Shown here: piece by piece, positions 27,873 through 36,300 of the stretch
How the letters are laid out: every line of letters begins with the position of its first letter
Position numbering within the stretch: the stretch's first letter is position 1
Assembly: GCA_036265325.1 (NCBI GenBank)
Contig: DATAPH010000090.1
Location: 1-64,000, forward strand
DNA: 64,000 nt
Direction of reading: 5' to 3'
From: AC-51 sp036265325
GTDB taxonomy: Bacteria; Actinomycetota; UBA4738; HRBIN12
Made by a program: the position numbers and the translations under genes
The notes under the pieces: model-generated
Databases searched by the model: none
What the model was told of the DNA's origin: nothing
What the model saw: the letters and a program-made list of their open reading frames with translations, nothing else

Positions 27873-29500
27873 CCGCGTTGTGGTGGGCGCTCGGCGCGGC
27901 CGTCCTGATCTTCGCGGCGCGCGCGCTCGTCGACGCGATCCAACGGCGGGACCGAGCGGCCGCACCGGAGCCGACGCGCGCCTCGCGGTCTACGGAGCCG
28001 AGCAGCGCGGAGACGGAGCCGATCTCGGCGCCCGGGTTGCTGATCATGACGAAGCCGCTCACCGGCATCCCGTCGATCCGCAATTACTTCCGCACCAACA
28101 CCATGCCCGTCTACTTCGTGAGCGCGACCGCGTTCAACCTCCTCGGGATCGACCGATGGGTGCGCAACTTCCGGTTCGTCAACTACTACGACTCGTTCGA
28201 GGGCACCCATCCGAACGTCTTCGTGCCGAAAGAGCAGACGCCGCGCGCGTTCGAGTCCATCGAGGAGATCGTGAACTACCTCCTCGGGCACAAGGAGGTC
28301 GGCGACCTGATCGCCGCCAACGGCGGCGGTGGCAAGGCGGCGTTCCTGATGTTCGACGAGGAGACGGAACAGCTTGCCGAAGAGCTCGGGCTCGAGGTCG
28401 CGTTCCCGCCGGCGGAGCTCCGGCATCGGATGGACTCGAAGATCGAGACGACCCGGCTCGGCGACGAGGCGGACGTGCCGAGCGTGCCGAACACCATGGG
28501 GCGCGGGACGGACTACGCCGCGCTGCTCGCGCTCGCCGCGAGCGCCGGCCTCGGCGACGACCTCGTCGTCCAGACGCCGTACGGCGACTCGGGACAGACG
28601 ACATTCTTCATCGCGGACGATGCCGACTGGCGCGCGCACGCCAAGAAGATCGTCGACCACGACATCAAGGTGATGAAGCGGATCGAGCCGCGCGAGCTCG
28701 CGATCGAAGGCGTGATCACCCGCCATGGGACGCTGGTCGGTCCGTTGATGGCCGAGCTCACCGGGTTCCCCGAGCTCACGCCGTACGACGGGGGCTGGTG
28801 CGGCAACGACGTCTCGCCGGAGCTCCTCACCGAGGCGCAGCGCCGGGTCGCGCGAGAGCGCACGATCGCGATGGGCGAGCGTCTGCGCAAGGAGGGGTAC
28901 CGCGGATACTTCGAACTCGACTTCCTCTTGGACGCCGCGACCGGGGAGCTGTGGCTCGGCGAGCTCAACCCCCGCGTGACGGGCGCGAGCAGTATCACCA
29001 ACGTTACCGCGGTCGCGTACGGCGACATGCCGCTGTTCCTGTTCCATCTGTTGGAGTTCATGGACGTCGACTACGAGATCGACGTCGAAGAGCTGAACGA
29101 GCGATGGGCGCAGGCACACAACTTGGATGAATGGACGCAGTTCATCCTGAAGCAGACCGAGGACGTGACGGAGATGATCACCAAGGCGCCGCGCTCGGGT
29201 ATCTGGCGCACGAACGGGTCAGGCCTGACGTTCGCCCGGCGCGACACCGACTGGCATACCGTCGCCGACGAGGCCGAGGCGTTCTACCTCCGCATCGCCG
29301 GCGTCGGGCAATACCGGTATCCGGGCGCCGACCTGGGGATAATGGTCACGCGGGGTCGCTTCATGGATGAACAGCACGAGCTGCTCGACCGCGCGCGCTC
29401 GTGGATCACGGGCATCAAGGCGGAGTTCGAAAGCGAGCCGCCGGGGGCCGATCAGCCTCCGGCGCATGCCCCCGAACCCTTCGGCTTCAAGATGCTCTGA
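27869..29500 (+). CDS. ATP-grasp ligase with N-terminal membrane anchor
   Basis: 543 aa. Residues 2-20 (TALWWALGAAVLIFAARAL) form a membrane anchor, followed by a Ser/Pro-rich linker to about 58. The rest is a biotin-carboxylase-like ATP-grasp domain: LLIMTKPLTGIPSIRNYFRTN begins a pre-ATP-grasp fold, KIETTRLGDEADVPSVPNTMG and VVQTPYGDSGQTTFFI give the nucleotide region, and GELNPRVTGASSITN is the E-x-N-x-R metal site. Such enzymes join a carboxylate, through an acyl phosphate, to an amine or other nucleophile. The substrate is unknown. ATG overlap with the M20 stop shows a shared transcript. Confidence 0.8.
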   Translation: MTALWWALGAAVLIFAARALVDAIQRRDRAAAPEPTRASRSTEPSSAETEPISAPGLLIMTKPLTGIPSIRNYFRTNTMPVYFVSATAFNLLGIDRWVRNFRFVNYYDSFEGTHPNVFVPKEQTPRAFESIEEIVNYLLGHKEVGDLIAANGGGGKAAFLMFDEETEQLAEELGLEVAFPPAELRHRMDSKIETTRLGDEADVPSVPNTMGRGTDYAALLALAASAGLGDDLVVQTPYGDSGQTTFFIADDADWRAHAKKIVDHDIKVMKRIEPRELAIEGVITRHGTLVGPLMAELTGFPELTPYDGGWCGNDVSPELLTEAQRRVARERTIAMGERLRKEGYRGYFELDFLLDAATGELWLGELNPRVTGASSITNVTAVAYGDMPLFLFHLLEFMDVDYEIDVEELNERWAQAHNLDEWTQFILKQTEDVTEMITKAPRSGIWRTNGSGLTFARRDTDWHTVADEAEAFYLRIAGVGQYRYPGADLGIMVTRGRFMDEQHELLDRARSWITGIKAEFESEPPGADQPPAHAPEPFGFKML

Positions 29501-29554
29501 CCAGCCGTTCGGTGGTGGCTTCCAGCCGTTCCACCTGGGAACATCCTGCCGGAT

Positions 29555-30559
29555 ATGCGGATGCTCCCCTTCACGTTCCATGCGCTGGAAGAGCTCGAGC
29601 TCGGCCCGATCTGGCAGGCCGAGTTCGAGGAGCGCTGGCCGCACTACAAGACGTGGTTCCTGAGGCAGGGCGAGGCGGCGCGGCCGTCGTACGCAACGAG
29701 CGTCCGGATGCTTCGGGCGCACATGCCCGAGCTCGTACCGGCGTACGAGCGCGTGGTCAACCTCGCGGGTGGGGGCGATCTCGCCGCACGGATGCTGTCG
29801 CTGTACAAGCCGCCGCCGTACCTCGCGGCGTGCTCCCAAGGTGTGTGGTCGCGCGACGGATCGCCGCTCCTCGTCCGGAACTACGACTACGCACCGTCGC
29901 GGTTCGAGGGTGTGGTGTGGTCGACCAACCTGCTGAAGCGCGTGATCGGGATGAGCGACTGCCTGTGGGGTCTGCTCGACGGCATGAACGAGGACGGGCT
30001 GGGGGTGTCGCTGACGTTCGGCGGCCGGCGCGTGCTCGGCGACGGCTTCGGGATCCCGATCGTGATGCGATACCTGCTCGAAACGTGCTCGACGGTGCAG
30101 GAGACGCGCGCCGCGTTGGTGCGGCTGCCGTACTCGCTGAGCCACAACCTCACGGTGGTCGATGCGTCCGGCGAGGTCGTGACCGCGTACCTGTCGCCGG
30201 ACCGCGAGCCGATCTTCCGGTCCTTCCCGGTCGCGACGAACCATCAGGGGATCGTCGAATGGCCGGAGCAGGCGAAGGCGACGCGGACGATCGAGCGCGA
30301 ACAGACGGTGATCGCTTTGCTGGACGACCCGGCCGTCGACGCCCACGCGTTCACCGAGAGCTTCCTCCGCGCGCCGCTGTTCTCGACGTCGTATGCGAAC
30401 GGTTTCGGGACGTTGTACACGGCGGCGTATCGTCCGAAGCAGGGCGCGATGCGGCTGATCTGGCCGACGCATGTGTGGGAGCTCGGGTTCGATCGGTTCG
30501 AGGCGGGCGAGCACACCGAGGTGCTCGCCGAGCCGACTTTCGCGACGTCGGCTGGGTAG
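29555..30559 (+). CDS. C45-type Ntn hydrolase (acyl-CoA:6-APA acyltransferase-like)
   Basis: 334 aa of the C45/choloylglycine-like Ntn-hydrolase group. The probable nucleophile is C93 in YLAACSQGVWS, exposed after self-cleavage of a 92-residue N-terminal pro-part. The hallmark NYDYAP (RNYDY) follows 18 residues later, and LLDGMNEDGLGVSLTFGG is typical of the family. Members hydrolyse or transfer acyl groups on amide bonds (isopenicillin N acyltransferase, carcinine and beta-alanyl hydrolases). It follows the ATP-grasp gene by 54 bases, suggesting a three-gene unit that makes and breaks an amide. Confidence 0.82.
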   Translation: MRMLPFTFHALEELELGPIWQAEFEERWPHYKTWFLRQGEAARPSYATSVRMLRAHMPELVPAYERVVNLAGGGDLAARMLSLYKPPPYLAACSQGVWSRDGSPLLVRNYDYAPSRFEGVVWSTNLLKRVIGMSDCLWGLLDGMNEDGLGVSLTFGGRRVLGDGFGIPIVMRYLLETCSTVQETRAALVRLPYSLSHNLTVVDASGEVVTAYLSPDREPIFRSFPVATNHQGIVEWPEQAKATRTIEREQTVIALLDDPAVDAHAFTESFLRAPLFSTSYANGFGTLYTAAYRPKQGAMRLIWPTHVWELGFDRFEAGEHTEVLAEPTFATSAG

Positions 30560-30597
30560 TCAGGACGGCGGCTGTGGCGACCGGGGAGGGGACGACC

Positions 30598-31077
30598 ATG
30601 GGTCCGAGCAAGACCAGGGCCGTGGCGTCGCTCGGTGCGATCGCCGGCGCCGCGACGATCGTCGGTGTGGCGTTGCCGTGGGTCAAGGATGCAAGCGATC
30701 GGGGGGCCGGCCTTTCTATCAACGGCTTGATAGCCGGCCCGTGGGTCATGGTGTTCGGCGTCGTGATGGCCGGAGCTTCACTGTTCCTCCTGGCCGACGT
30801 CGATCCGCGAAAGGTGGTCGCGATCCTCGGCCCGACGAGTCTCGGCGTGCTCGCATACGTGATGCCGGTCATCCTCAACAAGGAGGCGGCGCTGTTCGGC
30901 GGGCTTGCGCAGGTGTTCACGGAACGTGGGATCGGGCTGTACGTGTGTCTGGTCGGTGGCATCCTCGGACTCGTCGCGGTGGGCGTCGCCGCCAAGGAAC
31001 TGACGTCGCGTTCGGCGCAGGACATGGACGCGCCGAGCGGGTTCGACCTCGGCGACGTCAGCGAGCCTCGGGACTGA
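30598..31077 (+). CDS. Four-helix membrane protein, unknown function
   Basis: 159 aa with four hydrophobic segments (about 8-30, 43-66, 74-92, 108-130) and an acidic cytoplasmic tail (DMDAPSGFDLGDVSEPRD). The ATG has GGGGAGGGG seven bases upstream. The frame extends far upstream but only through the C45 gene in another frame. No family recognised. It is followed after five bases by a YjbQ gene. Confidence 0.75.
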   Translation: MGPSKTRAVASLGAIAGAATIVGVALPWVKDASDRGAGLSINGLIAGPWVMVFGVVMAGASLFLLADVDPRKVVAILGPTSLGVLAYVMPVILNKEAALFGGLAQVFTERGIGLYVCLVGGILGLVAVGVAAKELTSRSAQDMDAPSGFDLGDVSEPRD

Positions 31078-31082
31078 AGCCG

Positions 31083-31487
31083 ATGCGCACGACAACCTTC
31101 GAGATCGCGACCGACGGTCGCCGCGTGACGGACCTGACGAAGCGAGTGGCGGCGTTCGCGCACGACGCCGGTTCGGACGGACTCCTCCACGTGTTCGCGC
31201 CACATGCGACCGCCGGCATCGCGTTGGTCGAAACGGGCGCGGGCTCGGACGTAGACATCGAGGAACTGCTCGAGCGAACGTTCCCGCGCGACGATCGCTA
31301 CACCCACCGGCACGGCAGCGTCGGACACGGCGGTGACCATCTGCTGCCCGCGTTCATCTCACCCTCGCTTGTCGTCCCCGTGATCGGCGGCGAGGTCGCG
31401 CTCGGGACGTGGCAGTCGATCGTGCTCGTGGACCCGAACCGCGAGAACAACGTGCGGACGATCCGGCTGAGCTTCGTGCCGGCTTAG
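31083..31487 (+). CDS. YjbQ/UPF0047 family protein
   Basis: 134 aa beginning TTFEIATDGRRVTDLTKRV and carrying the conserved core HVFAPHATAGIALVETG, HRHGSVGHGGDHLLPAFISPSLVVPV and LGTWQSIVLVD of the UPF0047 family. Some members have weak thiamin-phosphate synthase activity and the conserved histidines suggest a metal or phosphate site; the physiological role is unsettled. Its TAG stop overlaps the TAA stop of the convergent GroES-like gene. Confidence 0.9.
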   Translation: MRTTTFEIATDGRRVTDLTKRVAAFAHDAGSDGLLHVFAPHATAGIALVETGAGSDVDIEELLERTFPRDDRYTHRHGSVGHGGDHLLPAFISPSLVVPVIGGEVALGTWQSIVLVDPNRENNVRTIRLSFVPA

Positions 31488-31888
31488 AGGTACTGGCCTG
31501 GCGCGCGATCCTTCGCGCTCGGCGCGGCGGCCTCGGATACCGCTTGGACGTCGCGTTCGCGGAGCAACACAAGGTCCTCGCCCTCGAGCTCGACCTCGAG
31601 TCCGGCCGACGGCAGAAAGAGCACGCGGTCGCCGGTCTTCGCCACGCGCACGTCGGGACCGACCAGCGTCACGTCTCCCCATGCGAGCCGCTTCGGGGCC
31701 GGCATCGCCGTCGCCGGGATCAACAGGCCGCCCGCGCTCTTGCGTTCCCCGGTGCCCGGCGTGCGCACCACCAACCGGTCGCCTGTCAGCTGAACGGGTC
31801 CCGAACCGTTGGTGCTCGCCTTCTTCGCGCGCGGCTTCCGCGGCTTCGCGGGCGTCTTGGACGCCTCTTCCCCGGTCGCACGCGGCAT
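31484..31888 (-). CDS. GroES-like co-chaperonin with basic N-terminal extension
   Basis: 134 aa. Residues about 1-35 are rich in Lys, Ala, Pro and Arg (TPAKPRKPRAKKAST). The rest is a Cpn10 fold: VQLTGDRLVVRTPGTGERKSAGGLLIPATA (with a GroEL-contacting mobile-loop tripeptide LLI), WGDVTLVGPDVRVAKTGDRVLFLP and LVLLRERDVQAV. ATG 31888 is preferred; a GTG at 31912 is possible. Canonical GroES has about 97 residues and no such extension, and it normally precedes groEL. This gene is 10 kb from groEL and has no CIRCE, so it may serve a special substrate or act under other control. Confidence 0.75.
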   Translation of the reverse strand: MPRATGEEASKTPAKPRKPRAKKASTNGSGPVQLTGDRLVVRTPGTGERKSAGGLLIPATAMPAPKRLAWGDVTLVGPDVRVAKTGDRVLFLPSAGLEVELEGEDLVLLRERDVQAVSEAAAPSAKDRAPGQYL

Positions 31889-31917
31889 GCAGACGAGTCT
31901 ACCGAGCGTCACCCGGC

Positions 31918-31923
31918 TAGCAT
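31918..31923 (+). promoter_or_regulatory. -10 hexamer of the PrmC-like gene
   Basis: TAGCAT followed by nine bases and ATG 31933, which favours this ATG over the GTG at 31924 that abuts the hexamer. Confidence 0.4.
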
Positions 31924-31932
31924 GTGGCGCTC

Positions 31933-32793
31933 ATGAAGGCACGCACGCTGATCCGACAAGGCACCGTTCGTCTCAAGGACTCCCCCGCGATCGACCACTG
32001 GCAGAAGGGTCGAGAGAAGATCGAATCAGAGATCCTGCTGTTCGATCTCCTCGGAGAGGAGCCCGAGCCCGATGACAAGGTCTCGGCGAAGGACCAGCGC
32101 ACGTTCGAGGAATGGATCGAGCGGCGCTACACCGGCGAGCCGGTCGCACACATCACCGGCACCACGGAGTTCAAAGGCCTCGACCTGATCGTCGAGCCCG
32201 GGGTGTTCGTGCCGCGCGACTCGTCGGAGTGGTTGGCCGAACAGGCCATCCGGCGGTTGCGCAAACGCAAGAAGCCGGTGCACGTCGACCTCGCCAGCGG
32301 GATGGGCACGATCGCGCTCGCCGTGTCCGCCGAGATCCCGAAAGCGGAGGTCTTCGGCGCCGAGTTGTCGACCGAGGGCGTGAAGCTCGCGCGCAAGAAC
32401 GCGAAGAAGCTCGGCCTGAAAGCGACGTTCGGTGCCGGAGACCTGTTCGGGCCCGTGCCGAAGCGGCTCCGAGGCACGGTCGACGTCATCACGATCCATC
32501 CGCCGTACGTGGCCAACGATGAGCTCGACGACCTGCCCGAAGAGATCAAGGACTGGGAGCCGGCGCACACGCTGACCGACCGCAGTGTCGACGGCCTCGG
32601 GCTGGTTCGGCGCACCGTCGAAGAAGCGCCCGCGTGGCTCAAGCCCAACGGGTGGGTCCTTATGGAGACCGATCCCGACCGCGCACGAGATGTGCGCAAG
32701 GTGATGTCGAAGGGCGGCTTCCGGGACGTCACGTCGACGAAGGGCGGCGCCGTTCCCATCACGCGCGTCATCGCGGGGAAGCGCCCGCGGTGA
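31933..32793 (+). CDS. PrmC/HemK-like methyltransferase with HPPY motif
   Basis: 286-aa class I SAM methyltransferase. The N-terminal helical part and RRYTGEPVAHITGTTEFKGLDLIVEPGVFVPRDSSEWL correspond to the PrmC segment GEPLAYILG...FWG...PRPETE, and VDLASGMGTIALAVS is the SAM loop. The catalytic NPPY of glutamine methylases is ITIHPPYVAND here, so the Asn that holds the target amide is His. It may methylate another target than release factors. The S9 peptidase gene overlaps its stop as GTGA. Confidence 0.75.
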   Translation: MKARTLIRQGTVRLKDSPAIDHWQKGREKIESEILLFDLLGEEPEPDDKVSAKDQRTFEEWIERRYTGEPVAHITGTTEFKGLDLIVEPGVFVPRDSSEWLAEQAIRRLRKRKKPVHVDLASGMGTIALAVSAEIPKAEVFGAELSTEGVKLARKNAKKLGLKATFGAGDLFGPVPKRLRGTVDVITIHPPYVANDELDDLPEEIKDWEPAHTLTDRSVDGLGLVRRTVEEAPAWLKPNGWVLMETDPDRARDVRKVMSKGGFRDVTSTKGGAVPITRVIAGKRPR

Positions 32794-34739
32794 CCGTCCT
32801 TCCCTACGGCGCGTGGCCGTCGCCGATGACGGCGGAGATGCTCGCGACCGCGGGGGTCGGGCTCGGCGAGGTGCGCCTCGACGACGGCATCGTCTATTGG
32901 ACCGAGATGCGTCCGACCGAGGGCGGCCGCGGTGTCGTGTGCAAGGGCGACCCGCACACCGCGCCCGTCGACGTGACGCCCCGGGACTTCGACGCCCGGA
33001 CGCGTGTGCACGAATACGGTGGTGGCCCGTACACCGTGCATCACGGGACGGTGTACTTCTCGCACCGCTCCGACGCACGGCTCTACCGGCAGCCGGAGGG
33101 CGGCGCGCCCGAGCCGATCACGCGCGACACCGACGGCGGTCACCGGTATGCGGATGGGACGATCACGCCTGACGGCCGATCGTGGATCGGCGTTCGCGAG
33201 CGCCACGATCTCGGTCCGGCGGTCGCCGACGTGGTGAACGAGCTTGTCGTGGTGCCGACCGACGGATCCGCAGAGCCGCGCGCGCTCGCGACCGGCCGCG
33301 ACTTCTACTCGTCCCCTCGGGTGTCGCCCGACGGAGACCGGCTCGCCTGGCTCGAGTGGGATCTGCCGTGGATGCCGTGGGACGGGACGGAGCTCGTCGT
33401 CGCCGATCTCTCCGCCGACGCACAGCTGGACGAGCCGTCGCTCGTCGCCGGCCGCGGCGGCGAGGAGTCGATCTGGGACCCGGAGTGGAGCCCGTCCGGC
33501 GAGCTGGTGTTCGCGTCGGATCGCAGCGGCTGGTGGAACCTCGAGCGCATGCGCGACGGCGAGCGCACGGTGCTGCACGCGGCGGAGGCCGAGTTCGGAT
33601 ATCCGCAGTGGGTGATGGGTGAGCGCTCGTTCGGGTTCCTCTCCGATGGACGGATCGTGTGCATGTACGACCGGGACGCGAGGACGTCGATCGCCGTGCT
33701 CGATCCCGAGACCGGCGAGCTCACCGATCTCGATCTGCCGTACGACGCGCTGTGGTCCGGGCCATCGATCGACGTGGCGGGGTCCACGATCGTGTTCATC
33801 GCGGGCTCCGCCACGCGTCCGGCCGAACTCGTGTGGCTCGACTTCTCCGCGCGCTCGGTCGACGTGATCAAGACCTCGACCGAATCGCCCCTCGATCACG
33901 CGTACTTCTCCGTGCCGGAGGCGATCGACTTCCCCACGGATGGCGGTCTGACGGCGCATGCGCTGTTCTATCCGCCGGCCAGCCCGGACGCATCTGGACC
34001 CGACGACGCACGGCCGCCGTTGATCGTGATGGCGCACGGTGGCCCGACGAGTCACACCACGCCCGCGTTCGATCTCACCGTGCAGTTCTGGACGTCGCGC
34101 GGGTTCGGGATGGTCGACGTCAACTACGGCGGCTCGACCGGCTACGGTCGCGAGTACCGCCAGCGCCTCAACGAGATGTGGGGCGTGGTCGACCTGCAGG
34201 ATTGCGTGAACGCCGCGAAGTTCCTGGTGGATCGTGGCGACGTCGACGGCGAGCGCCTCTTGGTGCGCGGCGGCAGTGCCGGCGGCTACGTCGTGATGTG
34301 CGCCCTGACGTTCACCGACGTGTTCGCCGCAGGGGCGTCGTATTTCGGGATCGCCGACCTGGTGCCGTTCGCCGAGGGCGACACGCACAAGTTCGAGAGC
34401 CGGTACGAGCACACGATGATCGGTCCATGGCCCGATGCCGAGGAGACCTATCGGGCACGGAGCCCCATCAACTTCACCGATCTGCTGTCGACCCCGATGC
34501 TCGTGCTCCAGGGAGCCGACGACGAGGTCGTCCCGCCGGCCCAAGCCGAGCTCATCGTTGCGGCGCTCGAGTCCAAGCACATCCCACATGCCTACCTGCT
34601 GTTCAAGGGCGAAGGTCACGGGTTCCGCAAGGCCGAGACGGTCGTCGACGCGCGGAACGCCGAGCTGTCGTTCTACGCGCAGATCTTGGGGTTCGAACCG
34701 GCGGGCGACGTGCCGACGCTCGCGATAGCCGACCTCTAG
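32790..34739 (+). CDS. S9 family dipeptidyl-peptidase-like serine peptidase
   Basis: 649 aa with an N-terminal beta-propeller (about 1-380) and a C-terminal alpha/beta hydrolase with the triad in GGSAGGYVVM (Ser), GADDEVVPP (Asp) and KGEGHGF (His). VNYGGSTGYGREYRQRL is typical of the acylaminoacyl-peptidase-like group. No signal peptide, so cytoplasmic peptide turnover is likely. The GTG at 32790 overlaps the methyltransferase stop (GTGA). It ends seven bases from the convergent moaA stop. Related in family, but not closely similar, to the S9 peptidase at 18428-20215. Confidence 0.9.
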   Translation: MTVLPYGAWPSPMTAEMLATAGVGLGEVRLDDGIVYWTEMRPTEGGRGVVCKGDPHTAPVDVTPRDFDARTRVHEYGGGPYTVHHGTVYFSHRSDARLYRQPEGGAPEPITRDTDGGHRYADGTITPDGRSWIGVRERHDLGPAVADVVNELVVVPTDGSAEPRALATGRDFYSSPRVSPDGDRLAWLEWDLPWMPWDGTELVVADLSADAQLDEPSLVAGRGGEESIWDPEWSPSGELVFASDRSGWWNLERMRDGERTVLHAAEAEFGYPQWVMGERSFGFLSDGRIVCMYDRDARTSIAVLDPETGELTDLDLPYDALWSGPSIDVAGSTIVFIAGSATRPAELVWLDFSARSVDVIKTSTESPLDHAYFSVPEAIDFPTDGGLTAHALFYPPASPDASGPDDARPPLIVMAHGGPTSHTTPAFDLTVQFWTSRGFGMVDVNYGGSTGYGREYRQRLNEMWGVVDLQDCVNAAKFLVDRGDVDGERLLVRGGSAGGYVVMCALTFTDVFAAGASYFGIADLVPFAEGDTHKFESRYEHTMIGPWPDAEETYRARSPINFTDLLSTPMLVLQGADDEVVPPAQAELIVAALESKHIPHAYLLFKGEGHGFRKAETVVDARNAELSFYAQILGFEPAGDVPTLAIADL

Positions 34740-34746
34740 GCGAGCG

Positions 34747-35763
34747 TCAGCCGCCGATCGCGCTCATCGAGCGCGCGGGCTGCACGAAGTCGGGATGGTT
34801 CACACGGTGGCCCGACCACTTGCTCCACACCGCTGTGCGGATCAGCGTCTCGAGCTCGTCGTCGCTCGCGCCGTCTCGCATCGGGCCGCGCAGGTCGGTC
34901 TCGTCCAGCGCGAACAGGCATGTTCGGAACTGACCCTCGGCGGTGAGGCGGAGCCGATTGCACGTGTCGCAGAACGGCTCGGTCACACTCGCGATCACGC
35001 CGACCGTGCCGGGCGAGCCGTCGGCGAACCCGTACGTCGTCGCCGGCTCGGTCTCATGGTGGCGGGCCGCGAGCGGGAACACGGTGTCGATCGCGTCGAG
35101 GATCCGGGCACCGGACACGACCTTCGCGCGCTCCCACGCGTGTTGCGCGTCCAGCGGCATGTACTCGATGAAGCGAACCTCGTACCCGGTCTCGCGCGCC
35201 CAGCGCGCGAAGTCGACGACCTCGTCGTCGTTGGTGCCGCCGATCACGACGGTGTTGATCTTGATCGGGGTGAGTCCGGCGGCCTCTGCCGCGCGGATGC
35301 CGGCGAGCACCTTGTCGAGGGCGTCACGCCGCGTCATCTCCGCGAAGCGATGCTGCAGGAGCGAGTCGCAGGAGACCGTCGCGCGATCGACGCCGGCCTC
35401 TGCGAGCGGCCCTGCGAGCCGGTCGAGCAACATCCCGTTGGTCGTGATCGACATGTCGAGTTCGGGTCCGACCGAACGGAACATCTCGACGAGCGACGGG
35501 AGGTCGGCGCGGATCGTCGGCTCGCCACCGGTGATCTTCAGGCCGCGAACCCCGAGTCGGACGAACAGCGCCAGCAACCGCGTGAGCTCCTCGAAGGTCA
35601 GGATCTCCTCCTTGGGGAGCCACTGGAGGCCCTCGGCGGGCATGCAATAGGTGCAGCGGAAGTTGCACCGGTCGGTCACGGAGATCCGGAGGTCGTCGGC
35701 GACCCGCCCGAACGTGTCGACCAATGGGCCCTCGGCGGGCGCGTGAGGAAGCTGGTTCTGCAT
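34747..35763 (-). CDS. moaA: GTP 3',8-cyclase MoaA
   Basis: Radical SAM enzyme for the first step of molybdenum cofactor synthesis, 338 aa. The N-terminal 4Fe-4S site is CNFRCTYC; GGEP follows in KITGGEPTIR. The second cluster is FCDTCNRLRLTAEGQFRTC, and the protein ends in the Gly-Gly (SAIGG) needed by MoaA. The ATG at 35763 is chosen because the family N terminus (DTFGRVADDLRISVTDRCN) follows; the longer frame runs into the divergent flavodoxin gene. The MoaC step is not encoded in the window. Confidence 0.95.
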   Translation of the reverse strand: MQNQLPHAPAEGPLVDTFGRVADDLRISVTDRCNFRCTYCMPAEGLQWLPKEEILTFEELTRLLALFVRLGVRGLKITGGEPTIRADLPSLVEMFRSVGPELDMSITTNGMLLDRLAGPLAEAGVDRATVSCDSLLQHRFAEMTRRDALDKVLAGIRAAEAAGLTPIKINTVVIGGTNDDEVVDFARWARETGYEVRFIEYMPLDAQHAWERAKVVSGARILDAIDTVFPLAARHHETEPATTYGFADGSPGTVGVIASVTEPFCDTCNRLRLTAEGQFRTCLFALDETDLRGPMRDGASDDELETLIRTAVWSKWSGHRVNHPDFVQPARSMSAIGG

Positions 35764-35839
35764 CTGTACTCCCAGGGTACCCCGGGCCGGCGTTCGCCAT
35801 TCGGTCGCGCATGCCTTCGACCTGCTATCCATACGGCCG

Positions 35840-36274
35840 ATGCGGGTGCTCATCCTGTACGAGTCGCGGCGCGGGTTCACCTTGACGGTTGCCCGGGCGC
35901 TCCGGGACGAGCTGCGGAAACTCGGAACCGAGGCGACGACCTCGCCGCTGCGGTCGGTGGATCCGGGGACGCTCGCGGCAACCGATGCGCTCGTCGTCGG
36001 CACCTGGGTCAAGGGCATGCTGCTGGTGGGGGTCGGGCCGGCGATCGGCACCCGCGAGGCGATCGACGCGCTTCCTGACCTGCAGGGCCGACCGACCGTC
36101 ATCTACTGCACCTGTGAGTTCAAGCCGATGTCGACGCTCGACCAACTAAATGAGTGGCTCGACAAGCGTGGCGCGGATGTCCGCGGGCGTGCGGTGTTCA
36201 AACGGCACAAGAGCCTGCGGACGGCGCCCGACGTTGCGGCCGGGATCGTCGAGGCGCTGCAGCCGACCGCGTGA
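35840..36274 (+). CDS. Flavodoxin-like protein
   Basis: 144 aa with the flavodoxin fold: MRVLILYESRRGFTLTVARALRDEL is the FMN phosphate-binding loop (SRRGFT in place of the usual S/T-x-T-G-x-T), then DALVVGTWVKGMLLVG and RPTVIYCTCEF. It probably binds FMN and moves electrons. It is divergent from moaA and 26 bases before the MoaB-XdhC fusion, so electron supply to a molybdenum enzyme or to MoaA is plausible but inferred. The glycine-poor loop makes FMN binding less than certain. Confidence 0.7.
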   Translation: MRVLILYESRRGFTLTVARALRDELRKLGTEATTSPLRSVDPGTLAATDALVVGTWVKGMLLVGVGPAIGTREAIDALPDLQGRPTVIYCTCEFKPMSTLDQLNEWLDKRGADVRGRAVFKRHKSLRTAPDVAAGIVEALQPTA

Positions 36275-36300
36275 GACCGCCCGGGTGGGAGGATGACGCG

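Noticed and set aside
32127..34619. 830-residue antisense frame over the methyltransferase and S9 peptidase
   Set aside because: Both underlying plus-strand genes have clear catalytic motifs; the antisense product has none.
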